Of a stretch of 64,000 nt of DNA, positions 32,107 through 39,813 are shown piece after piece. Location of the stretch: NCBI RefSeq assembly GCF_004361855.1, contig NZ_SNWQ01000014.1, forward strand, positions 124,001-188,000, read 5' to 3'. Each line of letters begins with the position of its first letter. Within the stretch, counting starts at the first letter, position 1. The DNA is from Kribbella caucasensis. Its GTDB lineage: Bacteria; Actinomycetota; Actinomycetes; Propionibacteriales; Kribbellaceae. The notes beneath the pieces were generated by a model. It was given only the letters and a program-made list of their open reading frames with translations. It had not been told where the DNA came from and searched no databases. The position numbers were made by a program, and so were the translations under genes.

Positions 32107-33186
32107 TCAAGCGTCTTCGCCGTCGGAATCCTCGTTTCGGGACCCTTCCTCGCTTGACTGTTCTTTCTTTTTCGACTTGAACAACCCCGCTACATTGGCC
32201 CCAACGGCGCCCGCTGCTCCGACAATCGCGCCACCTATGCTCTTGGCGTTGGTCTGCGCCATTTCATCGGCTCGCTTCACGGCTGCCAGGTAGACCTCCG
32301 CGTCGACATTCGGAGGTGGGAGTTCCCTGAGGTGCTCCATAAGCCGTTTCGATTGAACGCGAAGAGTCACAAAGGTGAGACCTCCCGACACCACTCCCCC
32401 CACCACCGGAACGACCTTGCTCACAGTCTTGGCGAAGCTCTGCTTGGTGACCTGCACTCCGACCACCCGCAGCGTCTGCTTCATTGGGATGTACCACGCG
32501 GTTTTGGTCAGCGCCACACCTGTAATCTTTTTCTGGACGGCGGGGCGGGCAACTTGAGTAGCGAAGACACTCACTGAGACCGATGCACCGCCGACCCCCA
32601 TCATTACGCCGAGGAACGCTGCAAGCATGCCCAAGGACTCGTCGTCGATGTCATCGATGTCGTCCAAGAACGAATGCCAACCGTACACATAGGCGATCTT
32701 CTGCATGACCCTGAAGGCGTGGACGTAGAACTGAGTGATGTCAGCAGGCACCGTTCCAATCATCGCAAACCCGCCAGGCAAGCCGGCAGCAAACGACAAT
32801 GCCGTAGATTTCCCGGTCTCGAACTCGATAACACTCCGGGCGATGTCGTCGAGCATGGTCGGCGAAATGCCAGCTACCGCAGGATTCTCTCTGACAGCCC
32901 GATCTATTGCGGCTGCACCAACACCTCTTTTGTGAAGTTCCGCCCTGAGAAATTGCGCCCGGTCGATGCGTACGCCGCGTAGCCGTATGACTTTCTTCAG
33001 GAAGGCTATGGCGAACTGCTCGGCCTCCCGGTCCTGCTCGGACAGCACGGAGTTGATACTCGGATCGTCCCCTTCGTCCACGTTGAGGCTTTCGCTGTCG
33101 ACGTCGGCGGCTACCGAAGAGTCCTCCGCCAAGACTTTTTCTATGCCCTGATGGTTTTCATCGCCCACAGCGCACATCATTCCCAT
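32107..33186 (-). CDS. EcsC-like protein of atypical composition
   Basis: A 359-residue protein. The N-terminal 55 residues are acidic and disordered. Residues 60-150 are helical. Hydrophobic segments follow (ALSFAAGLPGGFAMIGTVPADI near 140, FLGVMMGVGGASVSVSVF near 200, a Gly-rich IGGAIVGAAGAVGANVAGLF near 330), and the tail is charged. The PGG...ADI...Q pattern recalls EcsC-family proteins, a tentative match. AT-rich codons are much more frequent than in the neighbours, suggesting transfer. The start among the three clustered ATGs is uncertain. It lies between repeat copy B and ychF. Confidence 0.65.
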   Translation of the reverse strand: MGMMCAVGDENHQGIEKVLAEDSSVAADVDSESLNVDEGDDPSINSVLSEQDREAEQFAIAFLKKVIRLRGVRIDRAQFLRAELHKRGVGAAAIDRAVRENPAVAGISPTMLDDIARSVIEFETGKSTALSFAAGLPGGFAMIGTVPADITQFYVHAFRVMQKIAYVYGWHSFLDDIDDIDDESLGMLAAFLGVMMGVGGASVSVSVFATQVARPAVQKKITGVALTKTAWYIPMKQTLRVVGVQVTKQSFAKTVSKVVPVVGGVVSGGLTFVTLRVQSKRLMEHLRELPPPNVDAEVYLAAVKRADEMAQTNAKSIGGAIVGAAGAVGANVAGLFKSKKKEQSSEEGSRNEDSDGEDA

Positions 33187-33260
33187 GGTTCAGGAAATTG
33201 TCTATAGCCGAGCTGATCACAACTGCCCCTGCAGACCAACCGATGCACAGACAAATGAAA

Positions 33261-33295
33261 GGCTGGTCCCGCAGTAATCAACTGCCGGACCAGCC
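33261..33295 (-). terminator. ychF terminator
   Basis: GGCTGGTCC (33261-33269) pairs with GGACCAGCC (33287-33295), and GCAGT/ACTGC extends the stem inside a C/C mismatch. On the minus strand it is followed by TTTCATTTGT. It lies 18 bp past the ychF stop. Confidence 0.8.
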
Positions 33296-33312
33296 CTTAT
33301 CCGTATGAAGAA

Positions 33313-34389
33313 CTAGACGTTGAAGCGGAATTCGACTACGTCGCCGTCGGTCATTATGTAGTCCTTGCCTTCCATGCGGACCTTGCCGGCGGCTTTGGCG
33401 GCGGTCATCGAACCGGCTGATATCAGGTCGTCGTAGGAGACGATCTCGGCCTTGATGAAGCCGCGCTGGAAGTCGGTGTGGATGACGCCGGCCGCCTCGG
33501 GGGCGGTGGCGCCGCGCTTGATGGTCCAGGCGCGGGTCTCTTTCGGGCCGGCGGTCAGGTAGGTCTGCAGGCCGAGGGTCTCGAAGCCGACCCGGGCCAG
33601 TACGTCGAGGCCGGGCTCGTCGATGCCCATCTCGGCGAGCATCTCGCGGGCCTCGTCCTCGTCGCCGAGCTCGACCAGTTCGGCCTCGAACTTGGCGTCC
33701 AGGAAGATCGCCTCGGCCGGCGCGACCAGGTCGCGCATCTGCTGCAACAGTGGCTCGTCGGCGAGTTCGTCGGCGTCGCAGTTGAAGACGAACAGGTAGG
33801 GCTTGCTCGTCATCAGCATGAGTTCGCGGATCGCGTCGCGGTCGACGGAGGTGGCGATGATCGGCGTACCGGCCTCGAGGTGCTTCTGGGCCTCCCTGAC
33901 CGCTTCCAGCACGACGGCGCTCTCCTTCTTCAGCCGCGCCTCCTTCTCCAGCCGCGGGATCGCCTTCTCGACCGTCTGCAGGTCGGCCAGGATCAGCTCG
34001 GTCTGGATGGTGGAGATGTCGTCGGCCGGCGAGACCTTGCCGTCCACGTGGGTGACGTCGTCGTCGCGGAACACCCGGGTGACCTGGCAGATCGCGTCCG
34101 ACTCGCGGATATGGCTGAGGAACTTGTTGCCCAGGCCCTCACCCTCGGACGCGCCGCGGACGATCCCGGCGATGTCGACGAACTGGACCGTGGCCGGGAG
34201 CTGCTTGGCGGACCCGAACAGTTCGGCCAGCTTGCCCAGCCGCGCGTCCGGTACGCCGACCACGCCGACGTTGGGCTCGATCGTCGCGAACGGGTAGTTC
34301 GCCGCGAGCACGTTGTTCTTGGTCAGCGCGTTGAAGAGCGTCGACTTGCCCGCGTTCGGGAGGCCGACGATTCCGATGGAGAGTGCCAC
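33313..34389 (-). CDS. ychF: Redox-regulated ATPase YchF (Obg-like)
   Basis: A 358-residue P-loop protein: GIVGLPNAGKSTLFNAL at the start, the FVDIAGIVRGASEGEGLGNKFL switch region, a coiled-coil hairpin around 130-190, and the C-terminal TGS domain ending GDVVEFRFNV. YchF/OLA1 prefers ATP over GTP and associates with ribosomes and stress responses. GTG 34389 gives the canonical N-terminus; the longer open frame is repeat-derived. The last ~20 bp of the gene recur at 30577 and 31997. Confidence 0.95.
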   Translation of the reverse strand: MALSIGIVGLPNAGKSTLFNALTKNNVLAANYPFATIEPNVGVVGVPDARLGKLAELFGSAKQLPATVQFVDIAGIVRGASEGEGLGNKFLSHIRESDAICQVTRVFRDDDVTHVDGKVSPADDISTIQTELILADLQTVEKAIPRLEKEARLKKESAVVLEAVREAQKHLEAGTPIIATSVDRDAIRELMLMTSKPYLFVFNCDADELADEPLLQQMRDLVAPAEAIFLDAKFEAELVELGDEDEAREMLAEMGIDEPGLDVLARVGFETLGLQTYLTAGPKETRAWTIKRGATAPEAAGVIHTDFQRGFIKAEIVSYDDLISAGSMTAAKAAGKVRMEGKDYIMTDGDVVEFRFNV

Positions 34390-34408
34390 GGGCGTCAAGG
34401 GTACGCGC

Positions 34409-34512
34409 CGACCCCCGCCGTACCCCAATCCGCCGACCCCGCCGTACGCCGATCCGCGTCGCACCCCAATCCACCGACCCGTCGTACCCCGATCCGCCGA
34501 CCGCCGTCGGAC
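34409..34512. repeat. Degenerate tandem repeat upstream of ychF
   Basis: About five head-to-tail copies of a 17-24-bp unit related to CCGCCGACCCCGCCGTACCC. The array fills the gap between ychF and the GNAT gene. Copies vary in length and sequence. Confidence 0.7.
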
Positions 34513-34529
34513 CCCGCTCCAACAGTGGC

Positions 34530-35060
34530 TCAGATCACGAAGCACTCCAGTTCGGTGCCGTACCAGCGGTTCGTCCGGCCCAGCGCCCGCATCCCCAGCC
34601 GGCGGCAGACCGCCAGCGATGCGCTGTTGTCCGGCCGCACCACCGCGTAGATCTCGGGCAGCCCGGCCCTGAATCCGTGCGCGATCGCGCCACGGGCAGC
34701 CTCGGTGGCCAGGCCGCGACCCCATGCGTCGGGATGGAAGTGCCAGCCGATCTCGATCTCGCCCTTGCTCTCGGTCCCGTCCGACGGGTCCGGCAACGGC
34801 ACCAGCATCACCGTGCCCGCGATCGTCCCGGTGGCCCGTTCCTCGACCGCCCAGACGCCGTACACGGGGTCCTGGTTGCGCTCGTTCCAGCGTTCGATCA
34901 CCCGGGTGGCCGCGTCCCGGTGGGCCATCACCTTCGGGTCCGCGCCGAGCCAACGGGACACCTCCCAGCGCCGGTAGATGTCGAACACCCGGTCGCCGTC
35001 GCCGACAGCCCAGTCGCGGACCACCAGCCGATCCGTCTCGAAGATCACCTTCGGTTCCAT
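34530..35060 (-). CDS. GNAT acetyltransferase (RimJ/RimL-like)
   Basis: A 176-residue N-acetyltransferase. VIFETDRLVVRDWAVGDGDRVFDIYR opens the fold; EIGWHFHPDAWGRGLATEAARGAIAHGF contains the acetyl-CoA pyrophosphate loop (RGLATE), and VVRPDNSASLAVCRRLGM is motif B. It may acetylate a protein N-terminus, antibiotic or small amine. ATG 35060 is chosen because GGGGAGG lies 8-9 bp upstream; the frame continues to 35132. Confidence 0.87.
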   Translation of the reverse strand: MEPKVIFETDRLVVRDWAVGDGDRVFDIYRRWEVSRWLGADPKVMAHRDAATRVIERWNERNQDPVYGVWAVEERATGTIAGTVMLVPLPDPSDGTESKGEIEIGWHFHPDAWGRGLATEAARGAIAHGFRAGLPEIYAVVRPDNSASLAVCRRLGMRALGRTNRWYGTELECFVI

Positions 35061-35133
35061 CCCGGGCACCTCCCCCATCACTTGCCGTTCATCTATCCGG
35101 CCGAACCACTCAAGAGCAAGCGACGTCTCCACA

Positions 35134-35145
35134 CTGTGATCACAG
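35134..35145. promoter_or_regulatory. Palindrome between GNAT and DUF817 genes
   Basis: CTGTGATCACAG is a perfect 12-bp palindrome in the 138-bp divergent region. It could be a regulator site for either gene; no adjacent regulator is present. Confidence 0.4.
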
Positions 35146-35198
35146 GGAGAGCGGAGGCAAGTGCTCCGACACGGGACACTAGGAGTTCGTCACGGATC

Positions 35199-36074
35199 GT
35201 GTTCGGCTGCCTGCAGTTTCTGCGGTTCGGCCGGCTGGAGATGGTGTCCTGCCTGTTCCCGTTCGCGTTGTTCGCCGGCCTCGCGCTCTCGAAGTACGTC
35301 GACCTCCCGATCTCGCGGTACGACGCTCTGCTGGTCTACTGCCTCGCTCTGACGCTGCTGTTCTGGGTGGTCCGGCTGGAGACGTGGCGGGAGGTCGCGG
35401 TGATCTTCGGGTTCCACCTGGTCGGGCTCGACCTGGAACTGTTCAAGGTCCAGGTCGGGTCGTGGCAGTACCCCGGCGACGCGGTGACGAAGATCGCGGG
35501 GGTGCCGTTGTTCGCGGGGTTCATGTACGCCGCGGTCGGGAGCTACCTCTGCCAGGCGTGGCGACGGTTCGACCTGCGGGTGAGTGGATACCGGCCGGTG
35601 CTGACCACGGTGCTCGCGCTGGCGATCTACGCGAACTTCTTCACCCACCACTGGATCGTGGATCTGCGGGTGCCGATCGCGATCGGGTTGCTGCTGGCGT
35701 TGCGGCGTACCTGGGTGTTCTACACGGTCGGCGTACGGCGGTACCGGATGCCGCTGGCGGTGTCATTCGTGCTGATCGGGTTCTTCCTGTGGCTCGCCGA
35801 GAACGCGGGGACGTTCCTGGACGCGTGGAACTACCCGGACCAAGTGGACGTCTGGCGGCTGGTCCATCCGGCGAAGTTCGGCGCATGGGCATTGCTGGTC
35901 AGCATGAGCTTCGTTTTGGTCGCGAGCGTGAAGTCGCTGGAAGGCAAGCTGTACCACCGTGGCACGCCTGCGACGGTCATCAGCTCGCGGGCGACCGAGG
36001 CGGGCGATTTGCCTGCCTGGGAAGGGAATGAGATCTCCTCGCAACACGATGCTGCCAACCAGAACAGGAATTGA
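35199..36074 (+). CDS. DUF817 membrane protein
   Basis: A 291-residue protein with about eight hydrophobic helices. LPISRYDALLVYCLALTLLFWVVRLETWREVAVIFGFHLVGLDLELFKVQVGSWQYPG and VPLFAGFMYAAVGSYLCQAWRRFDLR are the recognisable DUF817 core. Function unknown. The C-terminal 45 residues are polar and extra to the usual family length. GTG 35199 is preceded by AGGAG at 13 bp; the frame stays open far upstream, but that sequence is antisense to the GNAT gene. Confidence 0.82.
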   Translation: MFGCLQFLRFGRLEMVSCLFPFALFAGLALSKYVDLPISRYDALLVYCLALTLLFWVVRLETWREVAVIFGFHLVGLDLELFKVQVGSWQYPGDAVTKIAGVPLFAGFMYAAVGSYLCQAWRRFDLRVSGYRPVLTTVLALAIYANFFTHHWIVDLRVPIAIGLLLALRRTWVFYTVGVRRYRMPLAVSFVLIGFFLWLAENAGTFLDAWNYPDQVDVWRLVHPAKFGAWALLVSMSFVLVASVKSLEGKLYHRGTPATVISSRATEAGDLPAWEGNEISSQHDAANQNRN

Positions 36075-36144
36075 GGCGTCTCCCAATCGAAGCTCCTGAG
36101 GGGGAGCGACTGGGGAACATCCGCCTGATCCGCAAGGGAGCATC

Positions 36145-36906
36145 ATGTCCCGAAAGCTTGCCGCTGTCGTCGGTACCACCGTGGCCGCCGCACTCGTCGT
36201 CTGCTCGATGATCGCCATCGCGTTGACGCGAGCGCATTCGCCGCAGCCGTCGATCGCGTCGCACACCACGCCGACGGTGACGCCGACCACGACGCCGTCC
36301 AGCCCGACGACACCGCGGACCACCGCCGGCAGCCCGCTCTCGGATCCGACCGCAGCTCTTGCCGCAGGCAACAAAAAGGTGATGTTCCTGAGCTTCGACG
36401 ACGGCCCGGACCCGCTCTGGACGCCGAAGGTCCTGCAGGTACTGCGCAAGTACGGCGCGCACGCGACCTTCTTCGAACTCGGTCAGATGCAGGGCGCCCA
36501 CCCCGGACTGCGTGAGCAGATCCTTGCCGACGGCAACACGATCGGCAGTCACTCGATCACGCATCCGCAGCTGACCGCGGTATCGGCGGCCAAACGGCAC
36601 CACGAGATCTTCGACGGCCCGAAGTCGAAGTGTTTCCGGCCGCCGTACGGCGCGACGAATCCGAAGGTGCGCGCGGACATCCGGGCGGCGGGGATGACCC
36701 AGGTGCTCTGGGACATCGACCCGCGCGACTGGGCCAAGCCCGGCGCGACCGCGATCGTGAACAACGTCCTGCACCACGCCCACCGGGGCGGCATCATCCT
36801 GATGCACGACGGCGGCGGGTACCGCGGCCAGACCGTCGCCGCACTCGACCAGATCCTCGCGACCCTGACGGCCCAGGGCTGGTCCTTCCCCGCGATGGAC
36901 TGCTGA
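36145..36906 (+). CDS. Secreted polysaccharide deacetylase (CE4/NodB)
   Basis: A 253-residue protein. An N-terminal hydrophobic anchor (8-28) is followed by a Thr/Pro-rich linker (35-65). The NodB domain has FLSFDDGPD (catalytic Asp85, metal Asp86), GSHSITH (His136, His140), the RPPYG motif and ILMHDGGG. All metal ligands are present. It likely removes acetyl groups from cell-wall peptidoglycan or chitin outside the membrane. ATG 36145 has AAGGGAG upstream. Confidence 0.92.
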   Translation: MSRKLAAVVGTTVAAALVVCSMIAIALTRAHSPQPSIASHTTPTVTPTTTPSSPTTPRTTAGSPLSDPTAALAAGNKKVMFLSFDDGPDPLWTPKVLQVLRKYGAHATFFELGQMQGAHPGLREQILADGNTIGSHSITHPQLTAVSAAKRHHEIFDGPKSKCFRPPYGATNPKVRADIRAAGMTQVLWDIDPRDWAKPGATAIVNNVLHHAHRGGIILMHDGGGYRGQTVAALDQILATLTAQGWSFPAMDC

Positions 36907-36978
36907 TCTTTCGCTGATCCATCACCGGCCCCGCGTGATTTTCAGAAACTGTCGGCGGCTTGTGTCACTGTCTGTTGC

Positions 36979-38211
36979 ATGACCGGTACTACAGTGTTGT
37001 TGCTGCTGGTGTTCCTCGTCGTCGGGCTGTCGCTCGGCACGGTGTTCGGCGTGCTCTGGTCCCGCGGCCGCGACGGAGCCGAGCTGGCCAGGATCACCGC
37101 CGAGCGCAACGCGGCCGAGGACCGGGTGGTCGAGCTGACCCAGGAGCGGCAGTCGGTCGGGCAGCAGATGTCCGGCCAGGCGGTCGTGAAGGAAGCGCTC
37201 GATCGATTGCATGCCCAGCTCAACCAATTGGAGAAGGGCCGGGCCGCCTGGCAGTCGCAGCTTCACCAACAGGTGAACGAGGTTCGGATGAGTGGCGAGG
37301 CGCTCCGCCGCGAGACCGCGTCCCTGTCGACCGCGTTGCGCAAACCCCAGGTCCGTGGGCGCTGGGGCGAGCTGCACCTCCGCCGTACGGTCGAGCTGGC
37401 CGGCATGGTCGCGCACTGCGACTTCACCGAGCAGACCTCGACCGTGACCGACGACGGGCTGCTCCGGCCGGACCTGGTGGTGCGACTTGCCGAGGGCAAG
37501 AATCTGGTCGTCGACTCGAAGGTCCCACTCGCCGCGTTCCTCGAGGCGGCCGAGTCCGATGACGCCGACTTCCGGGAGGAGCGGTTGCGGGCACACGCCC
37601 GTCACCTGCGGACCCACGTCGACCAACTGTCCGCCAAGGCCTACTGGTCACGGTTGCCCTCGACACCGGAATTCGTCATCCTGTTCGTCCCCGGCGAGTC
37701 GTTCCTGTCCGCGGCCCTCGACGTCGAGCCCGCACTGCTCGAGTACGCCGCCGAGCGCCGCGTGATCCTCGCGACGCCGACCACACTGATCGCCACTCTC
37801 CGGGCGGCCGCCTACGCGTGGAACCAGTCCGCCCTGACCGAGTCGGCCCAGCAGGTGTTCGAGCTCGGCCGTGAGCTGTACGAACGCCTCAGCACGATGG
37901 GCGAACACTTCAGCCGCGTCGGCCGCTCCCTCACCTCGGCCGTCGACGCCTACAACCGCGGCGTCGGCTCCTTCGAGAACCGCGTCCTCACCACCGCCCG
38001 CAAACTCCGCGACCTGCACGTCACCCAGGCCGAGATCACCGCGATGGAAACCATCGAGGCCTCCGTCCGCCCATTGGCCGCCCCCGAGCTACTCCCCCTC
38101 GACGAAACCGACCCGGACACCACCCGCCGATGGGTGACCACCCCACCCGTCGACCGCACCACCCGAGACACCCCACCACCCCTACCCGGCTTCGACACCC
38201 GAACCGGCTGA
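36979..38211 (+). CDS. rmuC: RmuC-family DNA recombination protein
   Basis: A 410-residue protein: an N-terminal membrane anchor (5-25), a coiled coil (about 35-115), then the RmuC nuclease-like domain (RGRWGELHLRRTVELAGMVAHCDFTEQ, RPDLVVRLAEGKNLVVDSKVPLAAFLEA, FVILFVPGESFLSAAL). RmuC limits inversions at short repeats in E. coli. The last 30 bp overlap the 3' end of the convergent HTH gene. Confidence 0.93.
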   Translation: MTGTTVLLLLVFLVVGLSLGTVFGVLWSRGRDGAELARITAERNAAEDRVVELTQERQSVGQQMSGQAVVKEALDRLHAQLNQLEKGRAAWQSQLHQQVNEVRMSGEALRRETASLSTALRKPQVRGRWGELHLRRTVELAGMVAHCDFTEQTSTVTDDGLLRPDLVVRLAEGKNLVVDSKVPLAAFLEAAESDDADFREERLRAHARHLRTHVDQLSAKAYWSRLPSTPEFVILFVPGESFLSAALDVEPALLEYAAERRVILATPTTLIATLRAAAYAWNQSALTESAQQVFELGRELYERLSTMGEHFSRVGRSLTSAVDAYNRGVGSFENRVLTTARKLRDLHVTQAEITAMETIEASVRPLAAPELLPLDETDPDTTRRWVTTPPVDRTTRDTPPPLPGFDTRTG

Positions 38212-38856
38212 GCCCTCCGCACCGGCCGAGCCGTCGCCACCACCCACAGCGCCTTCGTCTCCTGCACCAACTGAGGCGCCTTCGTCGGGGCGGGGTGGGA
38301 GCGTCGGGTAGTCGACCATGGGATAGAGGCCGACCGCGAAGCCGTAGGTGGTGTCGCCCGACCGCGGCAGCCGGTCGAACTCGTGGATGATGTCGTCGAC
38401 ACGCCGCCAGAACTCAGCGGCCTGCTCTTCAGGGATCCGGGCATGCCGGATGAAGGCGCGCACCGTACCGGCATCGAACGCACCGGCCGACTCCTTGGCC
38501 GCAACCTCGAAGTCGTTGAAGTCAGGCGGTAGGTCGACCCCGTCCCTGCGCCGGCCGAGCCCGACGTAGAACATCCGCGCCGTCCTACCGAAGTACCGCT
38601 CCTCGATCGCCCGCACGCGGCGGGTGCGGACGACCCGGAGCAGCCCGGCGTCGAACAGCACGTTGACGTGGTGCGCGACCGTGCTCTTCGGGCGTTTCAC
38701 CGCGGCAGCCAGTTCCGTCACCGTCGCGGCCCGCTCGTGCAGCAGCCCGAGCAGCGTCGTCCGCAGCGGGTCGCCGATCGCCCGCACCTGCTCAGCGGTG
38801 GTGAGCTCGATCGTCTCGTCGAGGTCGTAATCCGGTATCGAAGTGTTGATCGACAT
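38182..38856 (-). CDS. ArsR-like helix-turn-helix regulator
   Basis: A 224-residue regulator. Residues 20-90 form a winged helix (ELTTAEQVRAIGDPLRTTLLGLLHERAATVTELAAAVKRPKSTVAHHVNVLFDAGLL). The middle carries a helical effector-like region (100-180), and the last 35 residues are Gly/Ala/Ser-rich and low in complexity. It diverges from a dienelactone-hydrolase-like gene over 70 bp and probably controls it. The C-terminal tail is encoded partly within rmuC antisense. Confidence 0.86.
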   Translation of the reverse strand: MSINTSIPDYDLDETIELTTAEQVRAIGDPLRTTLLGLLHERAATVTELAAAVKRPKSTVAHHVNVLFDAGLLRVVRTRRVRAIEERYFGRTARMFYVGLGRRRDGVDLPPDFNDFEVAAKESAGAFDAGTVRAFIRHARIPEEQAAEFWRRVDDIIHEFDRLPRSGDTTYGFAVGLYPMVDYPTLPPRPDEGASVGAGDEGAVGGGDGSAGAEGSAGSGVEAG

Positions 38857-38926
38857 GATCGGAATAGACTAACATCGCCGATCATTCCAAAGATTTGGTT
38901 CATTAGCCTTCGAAAGCGAGCAGATC

Positions 38927-39508
38927 ATGGCCGAGGTCGTGCTGTACCACCACGCGCAGGGACTGACCGAAGGAGTGCAGGCCTTCGCCGCCGAGCTGCG
39001 CGGAGCGGGTCACACCGTCCACCTACCGGATCTGTATGACGGCAACACCTTCAAGACCCTGGACGAGGGGCTGGCCTATGCGCGGCAGGTGGGATTCGGC
39101 ACGCTGCTGGACAACGGCGTCGCCGCGGCCGACGGGCTCGGCGAGGAGCTGGTCTACGCGGGCTTCTCGCTCGGCGTGATGCCGGCCCAGCGACTGGCCC
39201 AGACCCGGGCCGGCGCGAAGGGCGCCTTGTTGTTCTACTCCTGCATCCCGGTGTCCGAGTTCGGCGAATCCTGGCCGGCCGGCGTCCCCGTCCAGGTGCA
39301 CGGGATGGATGCCGACCCGTTCTTCACCGAAGAGGACGGCGATCTCGACGCGGCGCGTGCCCTGGTCGCCTCCACCGACGAGGCGGAGTTGTTCCTCTAC
39401 CCCGGCAAGGAGCACCTGTTCGCCGACTCGTCACTGCCGTCGTACGACGAGGCCGCGGCAACCCTGCTCATCCGCCGCACCCTCGACTTCCTCAACGGCA
39501 TCCGCTGA
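38927..39508 (+). CDS. Dienelactone hydrolase-family protein
   Basis: A 193-residue alpha/beta hydrolase: VVLYHHAQGLTEGVQAFAAELRGAGHTVHLPDLYDG at the start, the nucleophile elbow YAGFSLGV, DADPFFTEEDGD as the acid region and PGKEHLFAD containing the catalytic histidine. Classical DLH uses cysteine; this one has serine at the elbow, so it is likely an esterase/hydrolase of unknown substrate. The divergent HTH gene and an AT-rich promoter region with GGAAT/ATTCC half-sites (38863-38887) suggest substrate-induced expression. Confidence 0.87.
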   Translation: MAEVVLYHHAQGLTEGVQAFAAELRGAGHTVHLPDLYDGNTFKTLDEGLAYARQVGFGTLLDNGVAAADGLGEELVYAGFSLGVMPAQRLAQTRAGAKGALLFYSCIPVSEFGESWPAGVPVQVHGMDADPFFTEEDGDLDAARALVASTDEAELFLYPGKEHLFADSSLPSYDEAAATLLIRRTLDFLNGIR

Positions 39509-39528
39509 CCCGACCTCGACGGGTCCCG

Positions 39529-39593
39529 CCGACCCCCAGCCGACGGGACCCACTGACTCCCAGCCGACGGGATCCGCCGACTCCCACCCATTG
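39529..39593. repeat. 24-bp tandem repeat before the glucanase gene
   Basis: Two full 24-bp units (39529-39552, 39553-39576) and a partial third are related to CCGACTCCCAGCCGACGGGA. They occupy the first part of the 305-bp gap 39509-39813; the remainder carries the operator at 39619 and the glucanase promoter region. Confidence 0.8.
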
Positions 39594-39618
39594 ACAATCC
39601 TCCGGTCCCCCGAAACCA

Positions 39619-39632
39619 TGAGAGCGCTCTCA
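39619..39632. promoter_or_regulatory. LacI-type operator of the glucanase gene
   Basis: TGAGAGCGCTCTCA is a perfect 14-bp palindrome with the GAGCGCTC centre typical of LacI-family sugar regulators such as CebR. It lies 181 bp upstream of the secreted glucanase. No lacI-type gene is within the window, so the regulator acts in trans. Confidence 0.72.
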
Positions 39633-39813
39633 GCCATCCGGTGATCCACCGTCCCTCGCCGGGTGAGCCGTGGGTACCGCCTGCCATCGGCCTGCCATCC
39701 CCGGCTTCGACCCCGGGTCGCGACCCCCGGCCGCGACCCGGTGGCCGTAGCCACCTTCGCCAGGTCTGTTCGGTGCCCGCCTTCTCTCACGGGACAGACC
39801 TGAGGAGGAGCAC

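Noticed and set aside
30571..33340. Complete integrative element with integrase
   Set aside because: No integrase, excisionase or replication gene is visible between the ychF-end repeats; only a hotspot or remnant can be proposed.
34390..34953. N-terminal extension of YchF
   Set aside because: Repeat-derived and antisense to the GNAT gene; YchF begins at the canonical position GTG 34389.
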